Source: an uncultured Gammaproteobacteria bacterium
Lineage (GTDB): Bacteria; Pseudomonadota; Gammaproteobacteria; Steroidobacterales; Woeseiaceae
Length of the DNA: 64,000 nucleotides
Direction of reading: 5' to 3'
NCBI GenBank assembly: GCA_937899415.1
Contig: CALBPI010000059.1
Location: 1-64,000, forward strand
In this document: positions 53,016-61,266 of the stretch, one piece after another
Numbering within the stretch: the first letter of the stretch is position 1
How the letters are laid out: each line of letters opens with the position of its first letter
The notes under the pieces: generated by a model
The model's input: only the letters and a program-made list of their open reading frames with translations
Databases searched by the model: none
Told to the model about the DNA's origin: nothing
Position numbers and translations under genes: made by a program

Positions 53016-54515
53016 GTGCTCGTCGACGGAGCCGCCCACCGGCTTCGCGACGTGGCACACGTGACGCCGCTGGCGCCCGCACCGCGACTGAGCCGCCGAC
53101 TTGGCGCCACGGTCCTGCTCAAGCGCGAGGACCAGCAGCCCGTGTTCTCGTTCAAGCTGCGCGGCGCCTACAACCGCATCGCCTGTCTCGACGACACGGC
53201 CGCTGCGGCCGGCGTGATCTGCAGCTCAGCGGGTAACCACGCGCAGGGCGTGGCTCTAGCAGCCCGCATGCGCGGCATCCCGGCCACCGTTGTGATGCCC
53301 CGCACTACGCCCTCCATCAAGGTCGAGGCGGTGCGCGACTACGGCGCCGAGGTGGTCCTGCACGGCGACAACTACGACGCCGCGCAGACCCACGCCCACG
53401 AGCTCGCCGAGCAATTGGGCCGGACTTTCATTCACCCGTTTGACGACGTGCGCGTCATCGCGGGCCAGGCCACCATTGGCCGCGAGCTGCTCGACTCAGG
53501 TCTGCCCTTCGGCACCGTCGTCGTGCCCATCGGCGGCGGCGGCCTCGCGGCGGGCGTCGCGCTCGCCATCAAGGCTGTGAATCCAGAGGTTCGAATCATC
53601 GGCGTGGAGCCCGCGCAGTCTGCGAGCATGCTGGCCGCCCTCGAGAACGGCGCACCCGTCACGTTGCCGCGTGTCGGCCTGTTCGCCGACGGCGTGGCCG
53701 TGCGCCGCGTGGGCGACCAGACTTTTACACTGTGCCGCGAGTTCATCGACGAGATCGTGACCGTCGACACCGATGAGACTTGCGCCGCGATCCGCGACAT
53801 CTACGAAGACACGCGTACGGTCGTCGAACCCGCCGGCGCACTGGCCGTAGCCGGCATTCGTCACCTGTCAGAGCGCGGCGACCTGGGGGCGGACAACGTC
53901 GTCGCCATCGTCTGCGGCGCCAACCTGAACTTCGATCGCCTGCGCCACATCGCTGAACGCGCCGCGATTGGTGAACACCGCGAGGCCCTCTTCGCCGTAC
54001 GCATTCATGAGGAGCCGGGCAGCTTCCGCGCATTCTGCAACTGCATTGGCGACCGCAGCGTCACCGAGTTCAACTACCGCTACGCAGGCGCGGGCGACGC
54101 GCGCATCTTTGTCGGCATCGAACTCTCTGGCGGTGTCGAAGAAGGCGCGGACGTGCTCGAGCAAATTCGCGCCGCAGGCTACCCCGCCGAAGACCTGAGC
54201 CACAGCGAGCTCGCAAAGCTACATGTGCGCCACCTGGTCGGTGGCCGCGCGCCTGGTGAGGGCAATGAACGCGTCTACCGCTTCGAGTTCCCGGAACGCC
54301 CGGGCGCACTCGGTGAGTTCCTCGACGCCGTCGGCGAACGCTGGAACATCAGCCTGTTCCACTACCGCAATCACGGCTCCGACTACGGCCGCGTGCTGGC
54401 CGGCATCCAGGTCGACGACGACGACCGCGCGGAGCTCGATGCCCACCTCGAAACGCTGGGCTACCCCTGCTGGGATGAGACCGACAATCCCGCGTATCGA
54501 CTCTTTCTGACGTGA
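53016..54515 (+). CDS. ilvA: threonine ammonia-lyase, biosynthetic
   Basis: A PLP enzyme of 499 residues that deaminates threonine to 2-oxobutyrate, the first step toward isoleucine. The PLP lysine is K47 in PVFSFKLRGAYN. ICSSAGNHAQGVALAA binds the substrate carboxylate and VPIGGGGLAAGVALA the phosphate. Two ACT-like regulatory repeats form the C-terminal part (about 325-499; EALFAVRIHEEPGSFRAFC, YRFEFPERPGALGEFLDAV), giving isoleucine/valine control. The start is GTG at 53016, since no in-frame ATG precedes the conserved N-terminus. A GC-rich hairpin (54517-54537) lies immediately behind the stop codon. Confidence 0.96.
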   Translation: MLVDGAAHRLRDVAHVTPLAPAPRLSRRLGATVLLKREDQQPVFSFKLRGAYNRIACLDDTAAAAGVICSSAGNHAQGVALAARMRGIPATVVMPRTTPSIKVEAVRDYGAEVVLHGDNYDAAQTHAHELAEQLGRTFIHPFDDVRVIAGQATIGRELLDSGLPFGTVVVPIGGGGLAAGVALAIKAVNPEVRIIGVEPAQSASMLAALENGAPVTLPRVGLFADGVAVRRVGDQTFTLCREFIDEIVTVDTDETCAAIRDIYEDTRTVVEPAGALAVAGIRHLSERGDLGADNVVAIVCGANLNFDRLRHIAERAAIGEHREALFAVRIHEEPGSFRAFCNCIGDRSVTEFNYRYAGAGDARIFVGIELSGGVEEGADVLEQIRAAGYPAEDLSHSELAKLHVRHLVGGRAPGEGNERVYRFEFPERPGALGEFLDAVGERWNISLFHYRNHGSDYGRVLAGIQVDDDDRAELDAHLETLGYPCWDETDNPAYRLFLT

Positions 54516-54516
54516 C

Positions 54517-54537
54517 GGCGGCGCGCGAAGCGCCGCC
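54517..54537 (+). terminator. 8-bp GC hairpin just after ilvA
   Basis: Arms 54517-54524 and 54530-54537 pair perfectly around GCGAA. There is no U-tract, so it is at best a weak terminator, and it merges into the first copy of the dispersed repeat. Confidence 0.4.
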
Positions 54538-54684
54538 CCGTCATTGCGAGCCTGCGCAGTGGGCGCGGCAAACAGGCGGTGGCACGACGTGCCCCGTCAT
54601 CGCGAGGTGCGCAGCGCCGCGGCGATCTCGTAACGTGACACGTCATTGCGAGCCTGCGAAGCAGGCGCGGCAACCTCGCAACGA
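54538..54684 (+). repeat. three copies of a dispersed palindromic repeat (CGTCATTGCGAG type)
   Basis: Copies begin near 54539, 54595 and 54641. Each starts CGTCAT(T/C)GCGAG, continues with a small palindrome such as CCTGCGAAGCAGG, and ends in GGCRA(T/C)CTCGYAACG. The same unit recurs inverted at 55035-55080 and 55083-55133, direct at 59526-59569 and 59614-59651, and inverted at 60250-60292. It is intergenic, has no coding signs and is probably a non-autonomous or REP-like element. Confidence 0.8.
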
Positions 54685-54733
54685 CATCGCGTGGCCAAAC
54701 AAGCACCCCGAACCCGCCATCCCGCCGGGTCGT

Positions 54734-54816
54734 AGGGGTTTGCCGGACGCGCTCAAGTACATCCCTGTATCGCTCGCTGGGCGACGTCCTGTCGCGCAAC
54801 GGTCCGTCAAACCCCT
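54734..54816. repeat. long imperfect palindrome A with nested hairpins
   Basis: Arms of 15 bases (54734-54748 and 54802-54816) match at 14 positions. Inside are TACA-TCCC-TGTA and GCGAC-GTCCT-GTCGC hairpins, so a transcript would fold into a branched structure. It is part of the repeat region between ilvA and the aldolase gene. Confidence 0.75.
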
Positions 54817-54831
54817 CCGCCCCGACAGGAT

Positions 54832-54880
54832 GGCTGCCTTACCGAGTGCGGTGAGCTCACAGGGTGTCGCCAAGGCAGCC
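54832..54880. repeat. palindrome B with nested hairpins
   Basis: Perfect 9-base arms (54832-54840 and 54872-54880) enclose ACCG-AGTG-CGGT, a GAGCTC palindrome and CAC-AGG-GTG. It follows palindrome A after 15 bases. Confidence 0.7.
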
Positions 54881-54888
54881 TGCCTGTG

Positions 54889-54985
54889 CCGCCGATCGGT
54901 GTTGGCGGGATGTCTACGACCGTGATGTCGCTCGCCAAGCGATCCAGGGATGGACTCGAGCGTTCCCGACAACACCCATCGGCGG
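54889..54985. repeat. long imperfect palindrome C (22-base arms)
   Basis: Arms 54889-54910 and 54964-54985 match at 20 of 22 positions around a 53-base centre that contains TCGCT-CGCCA-AGCGA. It is the longest of the three tandem palindromes and contains no open frame of note. Confidence 0.78.
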
Positions 54986-55013
54986 TGCGGGCAGGCGGGA
55001 AGAGATAGCGGGT

Positions 55014-55032
55014 CGTGCTGATCGACAGCACG
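55014..55032. repeat. 7-bp hairpin next to palindrome C
   Basis: CGTGCTG (55014-55020) and its complement (55026-55032) flank ATCGA. Confidence 0.5.
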
Positions 55033-55034
55033 AT

Positions 55035-55133
55035 TTCGTTACGAGATTGCCGCGGCCGCTGCCCGGCCTCGCAATGACGCTTTGCATCAGATTGCCACGC
55101 CCACGGCGCAGGCTCGCAACAACGCTACGCGCC
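55035..55133 (-). repeat. two inverted copies of the dispersed CGTCATTGCGAG repeat
   Basis: On the minus strand the copies run 55080-55035 and about 55133-55083. The second is degenerate at the CGTCAT end. With the three direct copies at 54538-54684 they frame the three palindromes, so the whole 54516-55150 stretch is repeat DNA without a supportable gene. Confidence 0.7.
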
Positions 55134-55150
55134 AGCTTCGCGCGCCGCCG

Positions 55151-55921
55151 TCAGTCCCGGTATGACGGGTCCCGGCGGTCGAGCTTACGGAGCAGGCCCG
55201 GCCAGACGAGTTGTCCGCCCATGCCACGCTGGACTTCCCTGGCCTGCGCGCGAATGCCCGCGAGGATCTCAGGCGCAATCATCGTGATGGCATTGCCTGT
55301 GGACTGCGCCGCGAGCTGAATCTGGCAGCTGACTTCGAGGAAGTACATCGCCTGGAAGGCGTCGGCGATCGTCGGACCCGCTGTGAGCAGGCCATGATTG
55401 CGCAGGATCATCGCCATGTTCGTGCCCAAATCGGCAACGAGGCGTGGCTTTTCTTCTTCGTTGAGCGCGACGCCTTCGTAGTTGTGGTAGGCCAGCGATG
55501 CCAGCACGAACAGGCTGTGTTGGGAGATCGGCAGCAGGCCCTGCTCCTGCGTCGACAGCGCGATGCCGGCCTTGGTGTGCGTGTGCACGACGCACTTTAC
55601 GTCGTGGCGTGCCTCGTGAATCGCCGAGTGGATCGTAAAACCCGCGGGGTTGATCTCGTAAGGGGACGGCATGACCTTGTTGCCCTCGAGGTCGATCTTG
55701 ACGAGGCTCGAGGCCGTGATCTCCTCGAAGAACATGCCGTAGGGATTGATCAGGAAGTGACCTTCCTCGCCAGGCACGGAGGCCGAGATGTGCGTGTAGA
55801 CGAGGTCATCCCAGCCGTGCATGGCGATGAGTCGGTAGCAGGCGGCAAGGTCAACACGGGTCTGCCATTCCTCGTCGCTGATCTGGGCTCTTGTCGAAAG
55901 CGCGCTTTCTGCTGTGCTCAT
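55151..55921 (-). CDS. class II aldolase/adducin-family protein
   Basis: A 256-residue zinc-dependent protein of the araD/fucA-like family. Two zinc histidines are in CVVHTHTKAGIALS and a third in MILRNHGLLTAG. The substrate-side motif is DDLVYTHISASVPGEEGHFLINPYG. The catalytic Glu/Asp position of true aldolases is not clear, so an aldolase, epimerase or a non-catalytic role are all possible. Members of this subgroup often sit next to amidohydrolases. Here the M20 peptidase gene lies 11 bases upstream on the same strand, which suggests joint transcription. Confidence 0.88.
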   Translation of the reverse strand: MSTAESALSTRAQISDEEWQTRVDLAACYRLIAMHGWDDLVYTHISASVPGEEGHFLINPYGMFFEEITASSLVKIDLEGNKVMPSPYEINPAGFTIHSAIHEARHDVKCVVHTHTKAGIALSTQEQGLLPISQHSLFVLASLAYHNYEGVALNEEEKPRLVADLGTNMAMILRNHGLLTAGPTIADAFQAMYFLEVSCQIQLAAQSTGNAITMIAPEILAGIRAQAREVQRGMGGQLVWPGLLRKLDRRDPSYRD

Positions 55922-55932
55922 AACGGGGCTCC

Positions 55933-57261
55933 TCAGCGCGTGACGCGCGACTGTGTCTGTTGTGCCTGGTGAAGGTAGTCAGCCACAAGGTTCGTCAAGA
56001 TATTCACCCCCACCTTGAGCGTTGATTCGTCAACGTAGAACAGCGGCGAATGGTTGCTGGGTGCCGAAAACGGATCACGATCCGGCGGTGTGCCGCCGAG
56101 GAACAGGAACATCCCTGGAGTCTGCAGTGCGTAGTAGCTGAAGTCTTCCGCACCCGTGATGAGCGGCGACTCAATCAGATTGCCCTCGCCGACCACACGC
56201 GCCACGGTCGGCAGCATCCGTTCCGTCAATGCCGGGTCATTGATCGTGACGGGGTAACCCAGGTCGATGGTGACATCGGCGGTGGCACCCGCACTGTCCG
56301 CAATAGCAATGGCCGTCTTGCGGACCTTGGCATGTATCTGCTCGCGGATGCCCATGTCGAAGTTTCGGATGGTGCCCTCGAGGTATACCTCGTCGGGGAT
56401 GATGTTGTTGCGGATGCCGCCGTTGACGATGCCAAACGACACGACCGACGGCGCTTTCGTGACATCGACCTGACGGCTCGCAATGGTCTGTACGCCCATG
56501 ATGATCTGCGAGGCCACCACGATGGGATCGATGCCGCCCCAGGGACGTGAACCATGCGTCTGCTTGCCTCGCACCTTGATCACAAAGCGATCTGAGCTGG
56601 CCATGGCTGGCCCGGAGCGATACGCAACCATTTTCGCAGGCACGCCCGAAAATGTGTGCAAGCCAAACACGGCCGCGGGCTTGCGGCCCTCAAACAAGCC
56701 CTCGGCCAGCATGCGCTCAGCGCCGGCGACGACGCCGCCAGCGACGCCTTCTTCGGCGGGCTGGAAAATCAACATGACAGAACCTGGCAGCGACTCGCGA
56801 ACATCAACCAGAGCGCGCGCCGCGCCGAGCAGCATGGCCATGTGTGTGTCGTGCCCGCAAGCGTGCATGACGGGTACCGACTGGCCTCGGTAGTCACCCA
56901 TGGCCTTCGAAGCGAATGGCAGATCCACCTCTTCTTTCACGGGTAGCGCGTCCATGTCTGCGCGCAACGCGACGATCGGACCTGGCAGGCCACCTTCAAT
57001 CATGGCTACGACGCCCGTGCCCCCGTAATCGCGCTCGGGCTTGAGACCCATGGCCTTGAGCTCGGCTGAGACTTTCTCGGCCGTCTCAAATTCCTGGTTG
57101 CTGAGTTCGGGGTTCGCATGGAACCAGCGGCGCCACTCGATCACCTGGGACTCGTATTGATCGCCTGCGGCGGTCAGTTTGTCGGTGAGCGGGCTGTCCG
57201 CGGCTACGGGTGTGGCAGCAACAGCCAGCAAGGTGGCTGTAAAGAGAACGCTTCGGCGCAT
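55933..57261 (-). CDS. exported M20-family amidohydrolase/peptidase
   Basis: A 442-residue metallohydrolase of the aminoacylase/IAA-amino-acid hydrolase type with a signal peptide ending VAADS. Metal ligands are visible in VMHACGHDTHMAMLLGAA (Cys/His), FQPAEEGVAGG (Glu pair) and near the C-terminus NHSPLFYVDE (His). The dimerisation insert is recognised by KVRGKQTHGSRPWGGIDPIVVASQII. It probably removes acyl groups from amino acids or small peptides in the periplasm. A start at 57294 is in frame too, but the ATG at 57261 gives the better signal peptide. Confidence 0.92.
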   Translation of the reverse strand: MRRSVLFTATLLAVAATPVAADSPLTDKLTAAGDQYESQVIEWRRWFHANPELSNQEFETAEKVSAELKAMGLKPERDYGGTGVVAMIEGGLPGPIVALRADMDALPVKEEVDLPFASKAMGDYRGQSVPVMHACGHDTHMAMLLGAARALVDVRESLPGSVMLIFQPAEEGVAGGVVAGAERMLAEGLFEGRKPAAVFGLHTFSGVPAKMVAYRSGPAMASSDRFVIKVRGKQTHGSRPWGGIDPIVVASQIIMGVQTIASRQVDVTKAPSVVSFGIVNGGIRNNIIPDEVYLEGTIRNFDMGIREQIHAKVRKTAIAIADSAGATADVTIDLGYPVTINDPALTERMLPTVARVVGEGNLIESPLITGAEDFSYYALQTPGMFLFLGGTPPDRDPFSAPSNHSPLFYVDESTLKVGVNILTNLVADYLHQAQQTQSRVTR

Positions 57262-57337
57262 GGCAGGTATCCGAATAACTTCGCGGTCTGACATGGTACC
57301 GCAGGATCCTGAGGCAATGCGTATGCGCCCGAGAGCG

Positions 57338-59440
57338 TCACCACATGTCGCGAAGCTGCGCAGCGACGTCGACGGTCGCTGCGGGGCGTGCGCCGCGGTC
57401 ACCAACGGCCTCAGGCCGGCCGTGCCGCGTCGACGTCAGGGTGGTCATCACGGCATCGGTCATGAAGCGGCTGCGCGCGCCGTAGACATGCCGGTCGCCA
57501 TGTCGGCGCTGCTGCGTGACGAAGAACTTGAGCGGCGCCATGAGGTGCAGGTTGTTTTTGGCACGCGTCATCGCGACATAAAGCAGGCGCCGTTCTTCGT
57601 CGATGGCGCGGTCGTCGCCCGCCGCGAACTCATTGGGGAAATTGCCGTCTGTGACGTTGAGCACGTAGACGTCGTCCCATTCCTGACCTTTGGCCGAATG
57701 CACCGTGGACAGAATGAGGTAGTCCTCGTCAACGAGTGGCGGCCCCGCAAGATCGCCCGTTGCTCGAGGCGGGTCGAGCGTGAGCTCGGTCAGGAAGCGC
57801 TCGCGCGTGGGGTAGCGACCGGATACCTGTTCGAGCTGCTCGATGTCAGCAAGCCGTTGTTCGGCGCCGTCGTAGCGGGCCTTGCAATGAGGTTGGTACC
57901 AGCGCCGCGCGATGGCGACGTCACGCTGCCAGCCCGCACCGTCTTCGTTGCTGCGCATGGCGTGGTCCAGTGAATCCATGGCGGCGCAGAGACCCGACCA
58001 GTGTTCGGACGCAGCAGCGGGCGGCGCGAAATCCTTCAATGCCGACAGCATGTAGTCGTTGGCCGCCACAAATTCATAGCAACGCCCCGCATGCGCGGGC
58101 CCCACACCCGGCAGCAGCTGCAACACACGGAACGCGGCCACGCGGTTCTTCGGGTTGTCGGCCCACTTGAGCACCGATAACAGGTCCTTGACGTGCGCGG
58201 CTTCGAGAAACTTGAGCCCGCCGTATTTCACATAGGGAATGTTGCGCCGTGTCAGTTCGAGTTCGAGCCGATCGCTGTGATGGGCCGTGCGAAACAGAAC
58301 GGCCTGCTCGCGCAATGGCGTCCCGGCCTCGCGCGCAGCCAGTACGCTTTCGACGACGTAGTCGACCTCCGCATCGGGGTCCTCGACGGTCACGTAGCGC
58401 GGTTGCTGCGCCGACGGGCGTTCCGAGTAGAGGTCCTTCCGGTACTGCCGTTCACTCTCCGCGATGAGGCGGTTGGCCGTATCGAGGATCGGTTGTACGG
58501 AGCGGTAGCTGCGCGTCAGCGTCACGACCTGGGCGGCAGGCACGAAGCGGTCCGGAAACTCGAGGATGTTGTCGACTTCCGCTGCACGAAACGCATAGAT
58601 CGACTGCGCATCATCGCCGACCACCGTAAGCCCGGAACCGTCGGGCCGCAGTGCAGACAGGATGCCGGCCTGCAGCTTGTTCGTGTCCTGGTACTCGTCG
58701 ACGAGGATGTGTGAGAAGCGCGCGCCCATGGCCGCTGCGATCTCGGGGACGGCGGCCAGGTGGTGCCAGTAGAGCAACAGGTCGTCGTAGTCGAGCACGC
58801 TGCTCGACTGCTTTTGGGCGACATAGCCGCGAAACAGCTCACGCAGCTCGTCTCTCCAGTCGCTGCACCAGGGGTAGTGCGCGTCAATGCACTCGGCCAG
58901 CGACTCGGTCGCATTGACGCAGCGCGAGTAGAGCGCCAGGCAGGTGTCCTTGCGCGGGAAGCGACGGTCGAGTGCGGCCAGGCCCTGCTCGTGACGCACG
59001 AGGTCCATAAGGTCCGCCGCGTCGCTGCGATCGAGCACCGTGAAGCTCGGATCCAGGCCCGCGTTGGCCGCAAACTCGCGCAGCAGGCGGTTGGCAATGG
59101 CGTGAAACGTGCCCGACCACGGAAACCGTACGTCCTGGGCACGGGCAGCATCGCCAAGCGCCGCACGCACGATGCGTTCCGCGCGCCGCATCATCTCCGC
59201 GGCCGCCCGGCGCGAGAAGGTGAGCAGCAGGATGCGCTCGGGCGCGACGCCGGAAATCACGAGATGCGCGACGCGGTGCGCCAGCGTCATGGTTTTGCCC
59301 GTGCCAGCACCCGCGATGACCAGCAACGGCCCGCTGTCGAAACCGCCCTCGGCGCCCGCGTGCCCGTAAGCCGCGGCGGCCCGCTGCTCGTCATTGAGCA
59401 GGGACAGGTGTTCGGGGACGGACTCGAGTACGGCCGACAC
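57338..59440 (-). CDS. UvrD/Rep-family (SF1A) DNA helicase
   Basis: A 700-residue ATP-dependent 3'-5' helicase. The Q motif is in LNDEQRAAAAYG, Walker A in VIAGAGTGKTMTLAHRV, Walker B in ILVDEYQDTNKLQAGIL, motif III in GDDAQSIYAFRAAE, motif V in STVHSAKGQEWDDVYVLNV and motif VI in RRLLYVAMTRAKNNLH. It is somewhat shorter than E. coli UvrD (720) and lacks an obvious C-terminal extension. The start is GTG at 59440, with GAGG at eight bases; the frame goes on to 59515 but into the upstream regulatory region. A LexA-like box lies 16-35 bases upstream, so SOS control is plausible. I do not call it uvrD outright because several paralogues share this pattern. Confidence 0.92.
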   Translation of the reverse strand: MSAVLESVPEHLSLLNDEQRAAAAYGHAGAEGGFDSGPLLVIAGAGTGKTMTLAHRVAHLVISGVAPERILLLTFSRRAAAEMMRRAERIVRAALGDAARAQDVRFPWSGTFHAIANRLLREFAANAGLDPSFTVLDRSDAADLMDLVRHEQGLAALDRRFPRKDTCLALYSRCVNATESLAECIDAHYPWCSDWRDELRELFRGYVAQKQSSSVLDYDDLLLYWHHLAAVPEIAAAMGARFSHILVDEYQDTNKLQAGILSALRPDGSGLTVVGDDAQSIYAFRAAEVDNILEFPDRFVPAAQVVTLTRSYRSVQPILDTANRLIAESERQYRKDLYSERPSAQQPRYVTVEDPDAEVDYVVESVLAAREAGTPLREQAVLFRTAHHSDRLELELTRRNIPYVKYGGLKFLEAAHVKDLLSVLKWADNPKNRVAAFRVLQLLPGVGPAHAGRCYEFVAANDYMLSALKDFAPPAAASEHWSGLCAAMDSLDHAMRSNEDGAGWQRDVAIARRWYQPHCKARYDGAEQRLADIEQLEQVSGRYPTRERFLTELTLDPPRATGDLAGPPLVDEDYLILSTVHSAKGQEWDDVYVLNVTDGNFPNEFAAGDDRAIDEERRLLYVAMTRAKNNLHLMAPLKFFVTQQRRHGDRHVYGARSRFMTDAVMTTLTSTRHGRPEAVGDRGARPAATVDVAAQLRDMW

Positions 59441-59455
59441 GGTGCAACCTCGGAA

Positions 59456-59475
59456 GCATGGGGATATATACAGTA
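59456..59475 (-). promoter_or_regulatory. LexA-like box upstream of the helicase gene
   Basis: On the minus strand, TACTGTATATATCCCCATGC matches the first 12 positions of the E. coli LexA consensus exactly. The second half has CAT in place of CAG (CTG-N10-CAT). It lies 16-35 bases before the GTG start. An unrelated AT-rich promoter element is the alternative. Confidence 0.5.
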
Positions 59476-59525
59476 TTGGATGCATACACAGGTGTCTAGT
59501 GACGCGGCGCCGCAAAGCGGCCGCC

Positions 59526-59651
59526 CGTCATCGCGAGCCTGCGCAGCAGGCGTGGCGATCTCGCAACGCAGCGCAGTGGCCGCACGTCACCGTGAGGCGC
59601 CAAAGGCCGGGCCCGTCATCGCGAGCCTGCGCAGCAGGCGTGGCGATCTCC
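59526..59651 (+). repeat. two further copies of the CGTCATTGCGAG repeat
   Basis: Copies at 59526-59569 and 59614-59651 are nearly identical to each other over their first 35 bases, with a shorter related unit at 59585-59610 between them. The gap 59441-59782 holds these, the LexA-like box and the presumed promoter of the next gene, and no other supported gene. Confidence 0.78.
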
Positions 59652-59782
59652 CGGATCACTCAATCCGCCGCACAGTCCGGCGCACCAAAGCTCTGAAAAC
59701 TTGACACCTAGGTACCAGGGTAACAATATCGCCGTTTCAGTCGACACTGTTCGCCAAACCGCAGGATTCAAGGAGGCACCCA

Positions 59783-60178
59783 ATGAAAACGCACGCTTCC
59801 CTACGACTCAGATTCGAGAATCTGGAAATCCCTGCCCCTGACTTCCACCACGAGGATCACGTCAAAGTCGCGTTTGAGATGCTCGAGGCCTATGACTTTT
59901 TGGAAGCGAGTACACGGTACGCCACGACCATTCGCACGATGGCGTGTCGCGTTGGCGTCCCCGAAAAATTTAACGTGACCATCACATTGGCCTTCATGAG
60001 TTTGGTTGCCGAAAGAAAGTCGTTGTGCCCTGCAGCGGATCTCGACACCTTTCTTGCCAAAAACAACGATCTGCTTGATAAGCACGTCCTGAGGCGGTGG
60101 TACTCCGATGAACGTTTGACCTCAGCCAAGGCGCGGGGTCTTTTCTTGTTGCCCGATGCCGGGAACCGAGCCGCCTAA
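59783..60178 (+). CDS. hypothetical cytosolic protein (131 aa), HxDH-type helical
   Basis: I do not know a function for this protein. It is helical and hydrophilic, with FHHEDHVKVAFEML near residue 25, a pattern I recognise from uncharacterised proteins of similar length that share the segment VPEKFNVTITLAFMSLVAER. A metal-binding role for the clustered histidines is possible. AAGGAGG nine bases before the ATG is an excellent ribosome-binding site, so the start is secure. It is flanked on both sides by dispersed repeats. The region shows somewhat lower GC than its neighbours, which may indicate later arrival (weak evidence). Confidence 0.7.
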   Translation: MKTHASLRLRFENLEIPAPDFHHEDHVKVAFEMLEAYDFLEASTRYATTIRTMACRVGVPEKFNVTITLAFMSLVAERKSLCPAADLDTFLAKNNDLLDKHVLRRWYSDERLTSAKARGLFLLPDAGNRAA

Positions 60179-60249
60179 TGCAGGAAAATTCGGCGGTGGT
60201 GGCGCTGGGGCGATTTCGCGACGCTGTCGCACTGGTGACGAGTACGACG

Positions 60250-60292
60250 TCGTTACGAGATTGCCGCGCCTGGTTCGCAGGCTCGCAATGAC
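60250..60292 (-). repeat. inverted copy of the CGTCATTGCGAG repeat
   Basis: The minus strand reads TCATTGCGAGCC, a CCTGCG..GCG palindrome and GGCAATCTCGTAACG. A fragment of another copy follows at 60301-60318. Confidence 0.75.
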
Positions 60293-60353
60293 CCTGCGGG
60301 TCAGCTCGCGATGACGGGCGACCGCGGCGCGGCGCCGCGTCATAATCCTCGCG

Positions 60354-61226
60354 ATGGATTTCACCCTCTACTGGTTCATGTTCCCGGTTTCGATCTGTGT
60401 TGCGACCTGCGCGATGCTGTCGGGCATCGGCGGCGCGGCGCTGTTCACGCCGATTTTCATCCTCGTTTTGCCGTTGCTCGGTCCCGAGTACCCGCTGCAA
60501 AGCACCGTCGCCGCCATCGGCACGGCGCTGCTCACCGAAACCTTTGGTTTCACCTCGGGCTTTATTGGCTACTACCGAAAACGCCTGATCGACTTCGATA
60601 TTGTGAAGCGCTTCATCCGCTGGTCGGTGCCCGTCGCCGTCGCGGGCGCCTTCCTGGCGCAGTATGTGGCGGAGGCCTTGCTGATCGCGGGTTACGCGCT
60701 GCTCGTACTCGTGCTGGCCATTATTCATGTCTTCGTGAGCCACGACCCCGAACGCGCCGACGTGGCCGCCGGCACAGAGGCGCGCACACTCACAGACGCC
60801 AGCGGGCGCTCCTGGCACTACGCCATCCCTAGGCTGACATTCATGGACCGCGTAGTCACCGTCATCGGGTCCTTTCTCACAGGCATGCTGTCGGTGGGCA
60901 TTGGCGAAGTGATCGTGCCGCAGCTCACCAAGCGCGGTGTGCCCGTAGCCGTGGCCGTGGCCGCCTCCGTGACGATCGTCATCATCACGGTAGCCTGCGC
61001 CTCGTTCACACTCATCGCCCAGGTGATTCGCGAGGGCGGCGTGTCGGCCGTGCCCTGGAATCTCGTGTGCTACTCGATCCCCGGCGTACTCATCGGCGGC
61101 CAGATCGGGCCGCGCCTACAGGGGCTGGTCTCGCAACGCACGATGGAACATGCGATAGGCGCCCTGTTTTTTGTTCTCGCCGGGGCGATGGCCTTAGTGG
61201 CCCTGCAGAAAGGCGGGATCGGATAG
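60354..61226 (+). CDS. TauE/SafE-family (sulfite exporter-like) permease
   Basis: A 290-residue inner-membrane protein with about eight hydrophobic segments. The two halves each start with a glycine motif: MLSGIGGAALFTPIFILVLPLLG at about 20-42, and GMLSVGIGEVIVPQL at about 180-195. This inverted-repeat layout defines the family, which transports sulfonates, sulfite or other sulfur-containing anions. The substrate cannot be read here. A universal stress protein gene follows 90 bases downstream on the same strand. Confidence 0.9.
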   Translation: MDFTLYWFMFPVSICVATCAMLSGIGGAALFTPIFILVLPLLGPEYPLQSTVAAIGTALLTETFGFTSGFIGYYRKRLIDFDIVKRFIRWSVPVAVAGAFLAQYVAEALLIAGYALLVLVLAIIHVFVSHDPERADVAAGTEARTLTDASGRSWHYAIPRLTFMDRVVTVIGSFLTGMLSVGIGEVIVPQLTKRGVPVAVAVAASVTIVIITVACASFTLIAQVIREGGVSAVPWNLVCYSIPGVLIGGQIGPRLQGLVSQRTMEHAIGALFFVLAGAMALVALQKGGIG

Positions 61227-61266
61227 GTCACGGTAAGATTAGACAATCCTATGACGAAAGGCGCAG

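Noticed and set aside
54579-54600. Second sigma-54 promoter (GGTGGCACG)
   Set aside because: The -24 half is present, but no GC lies at the right distance for a -12 element, and it is inside the repeat cluster.
54889-54985. Integron attC site
   Set aside because: The long imperfect palindrome recalls attC, but no GTTRRRY/RYYYAAC core pair is found at its ends, and no integrase or cassette array is nearby.
54512-55319. Several open frames of 60-150 codons in the repeat region
   Set aside because: They run through palindromes and dispersed repeats, are rich in Arg, Pro and Ser, and have no ribosome-binding site.
59526-60318. CRISPR array
   Set aside because: Repeat copies are in both orientations, unequal in length and irregularly spaced, with no uniform spacers and no cas genes.
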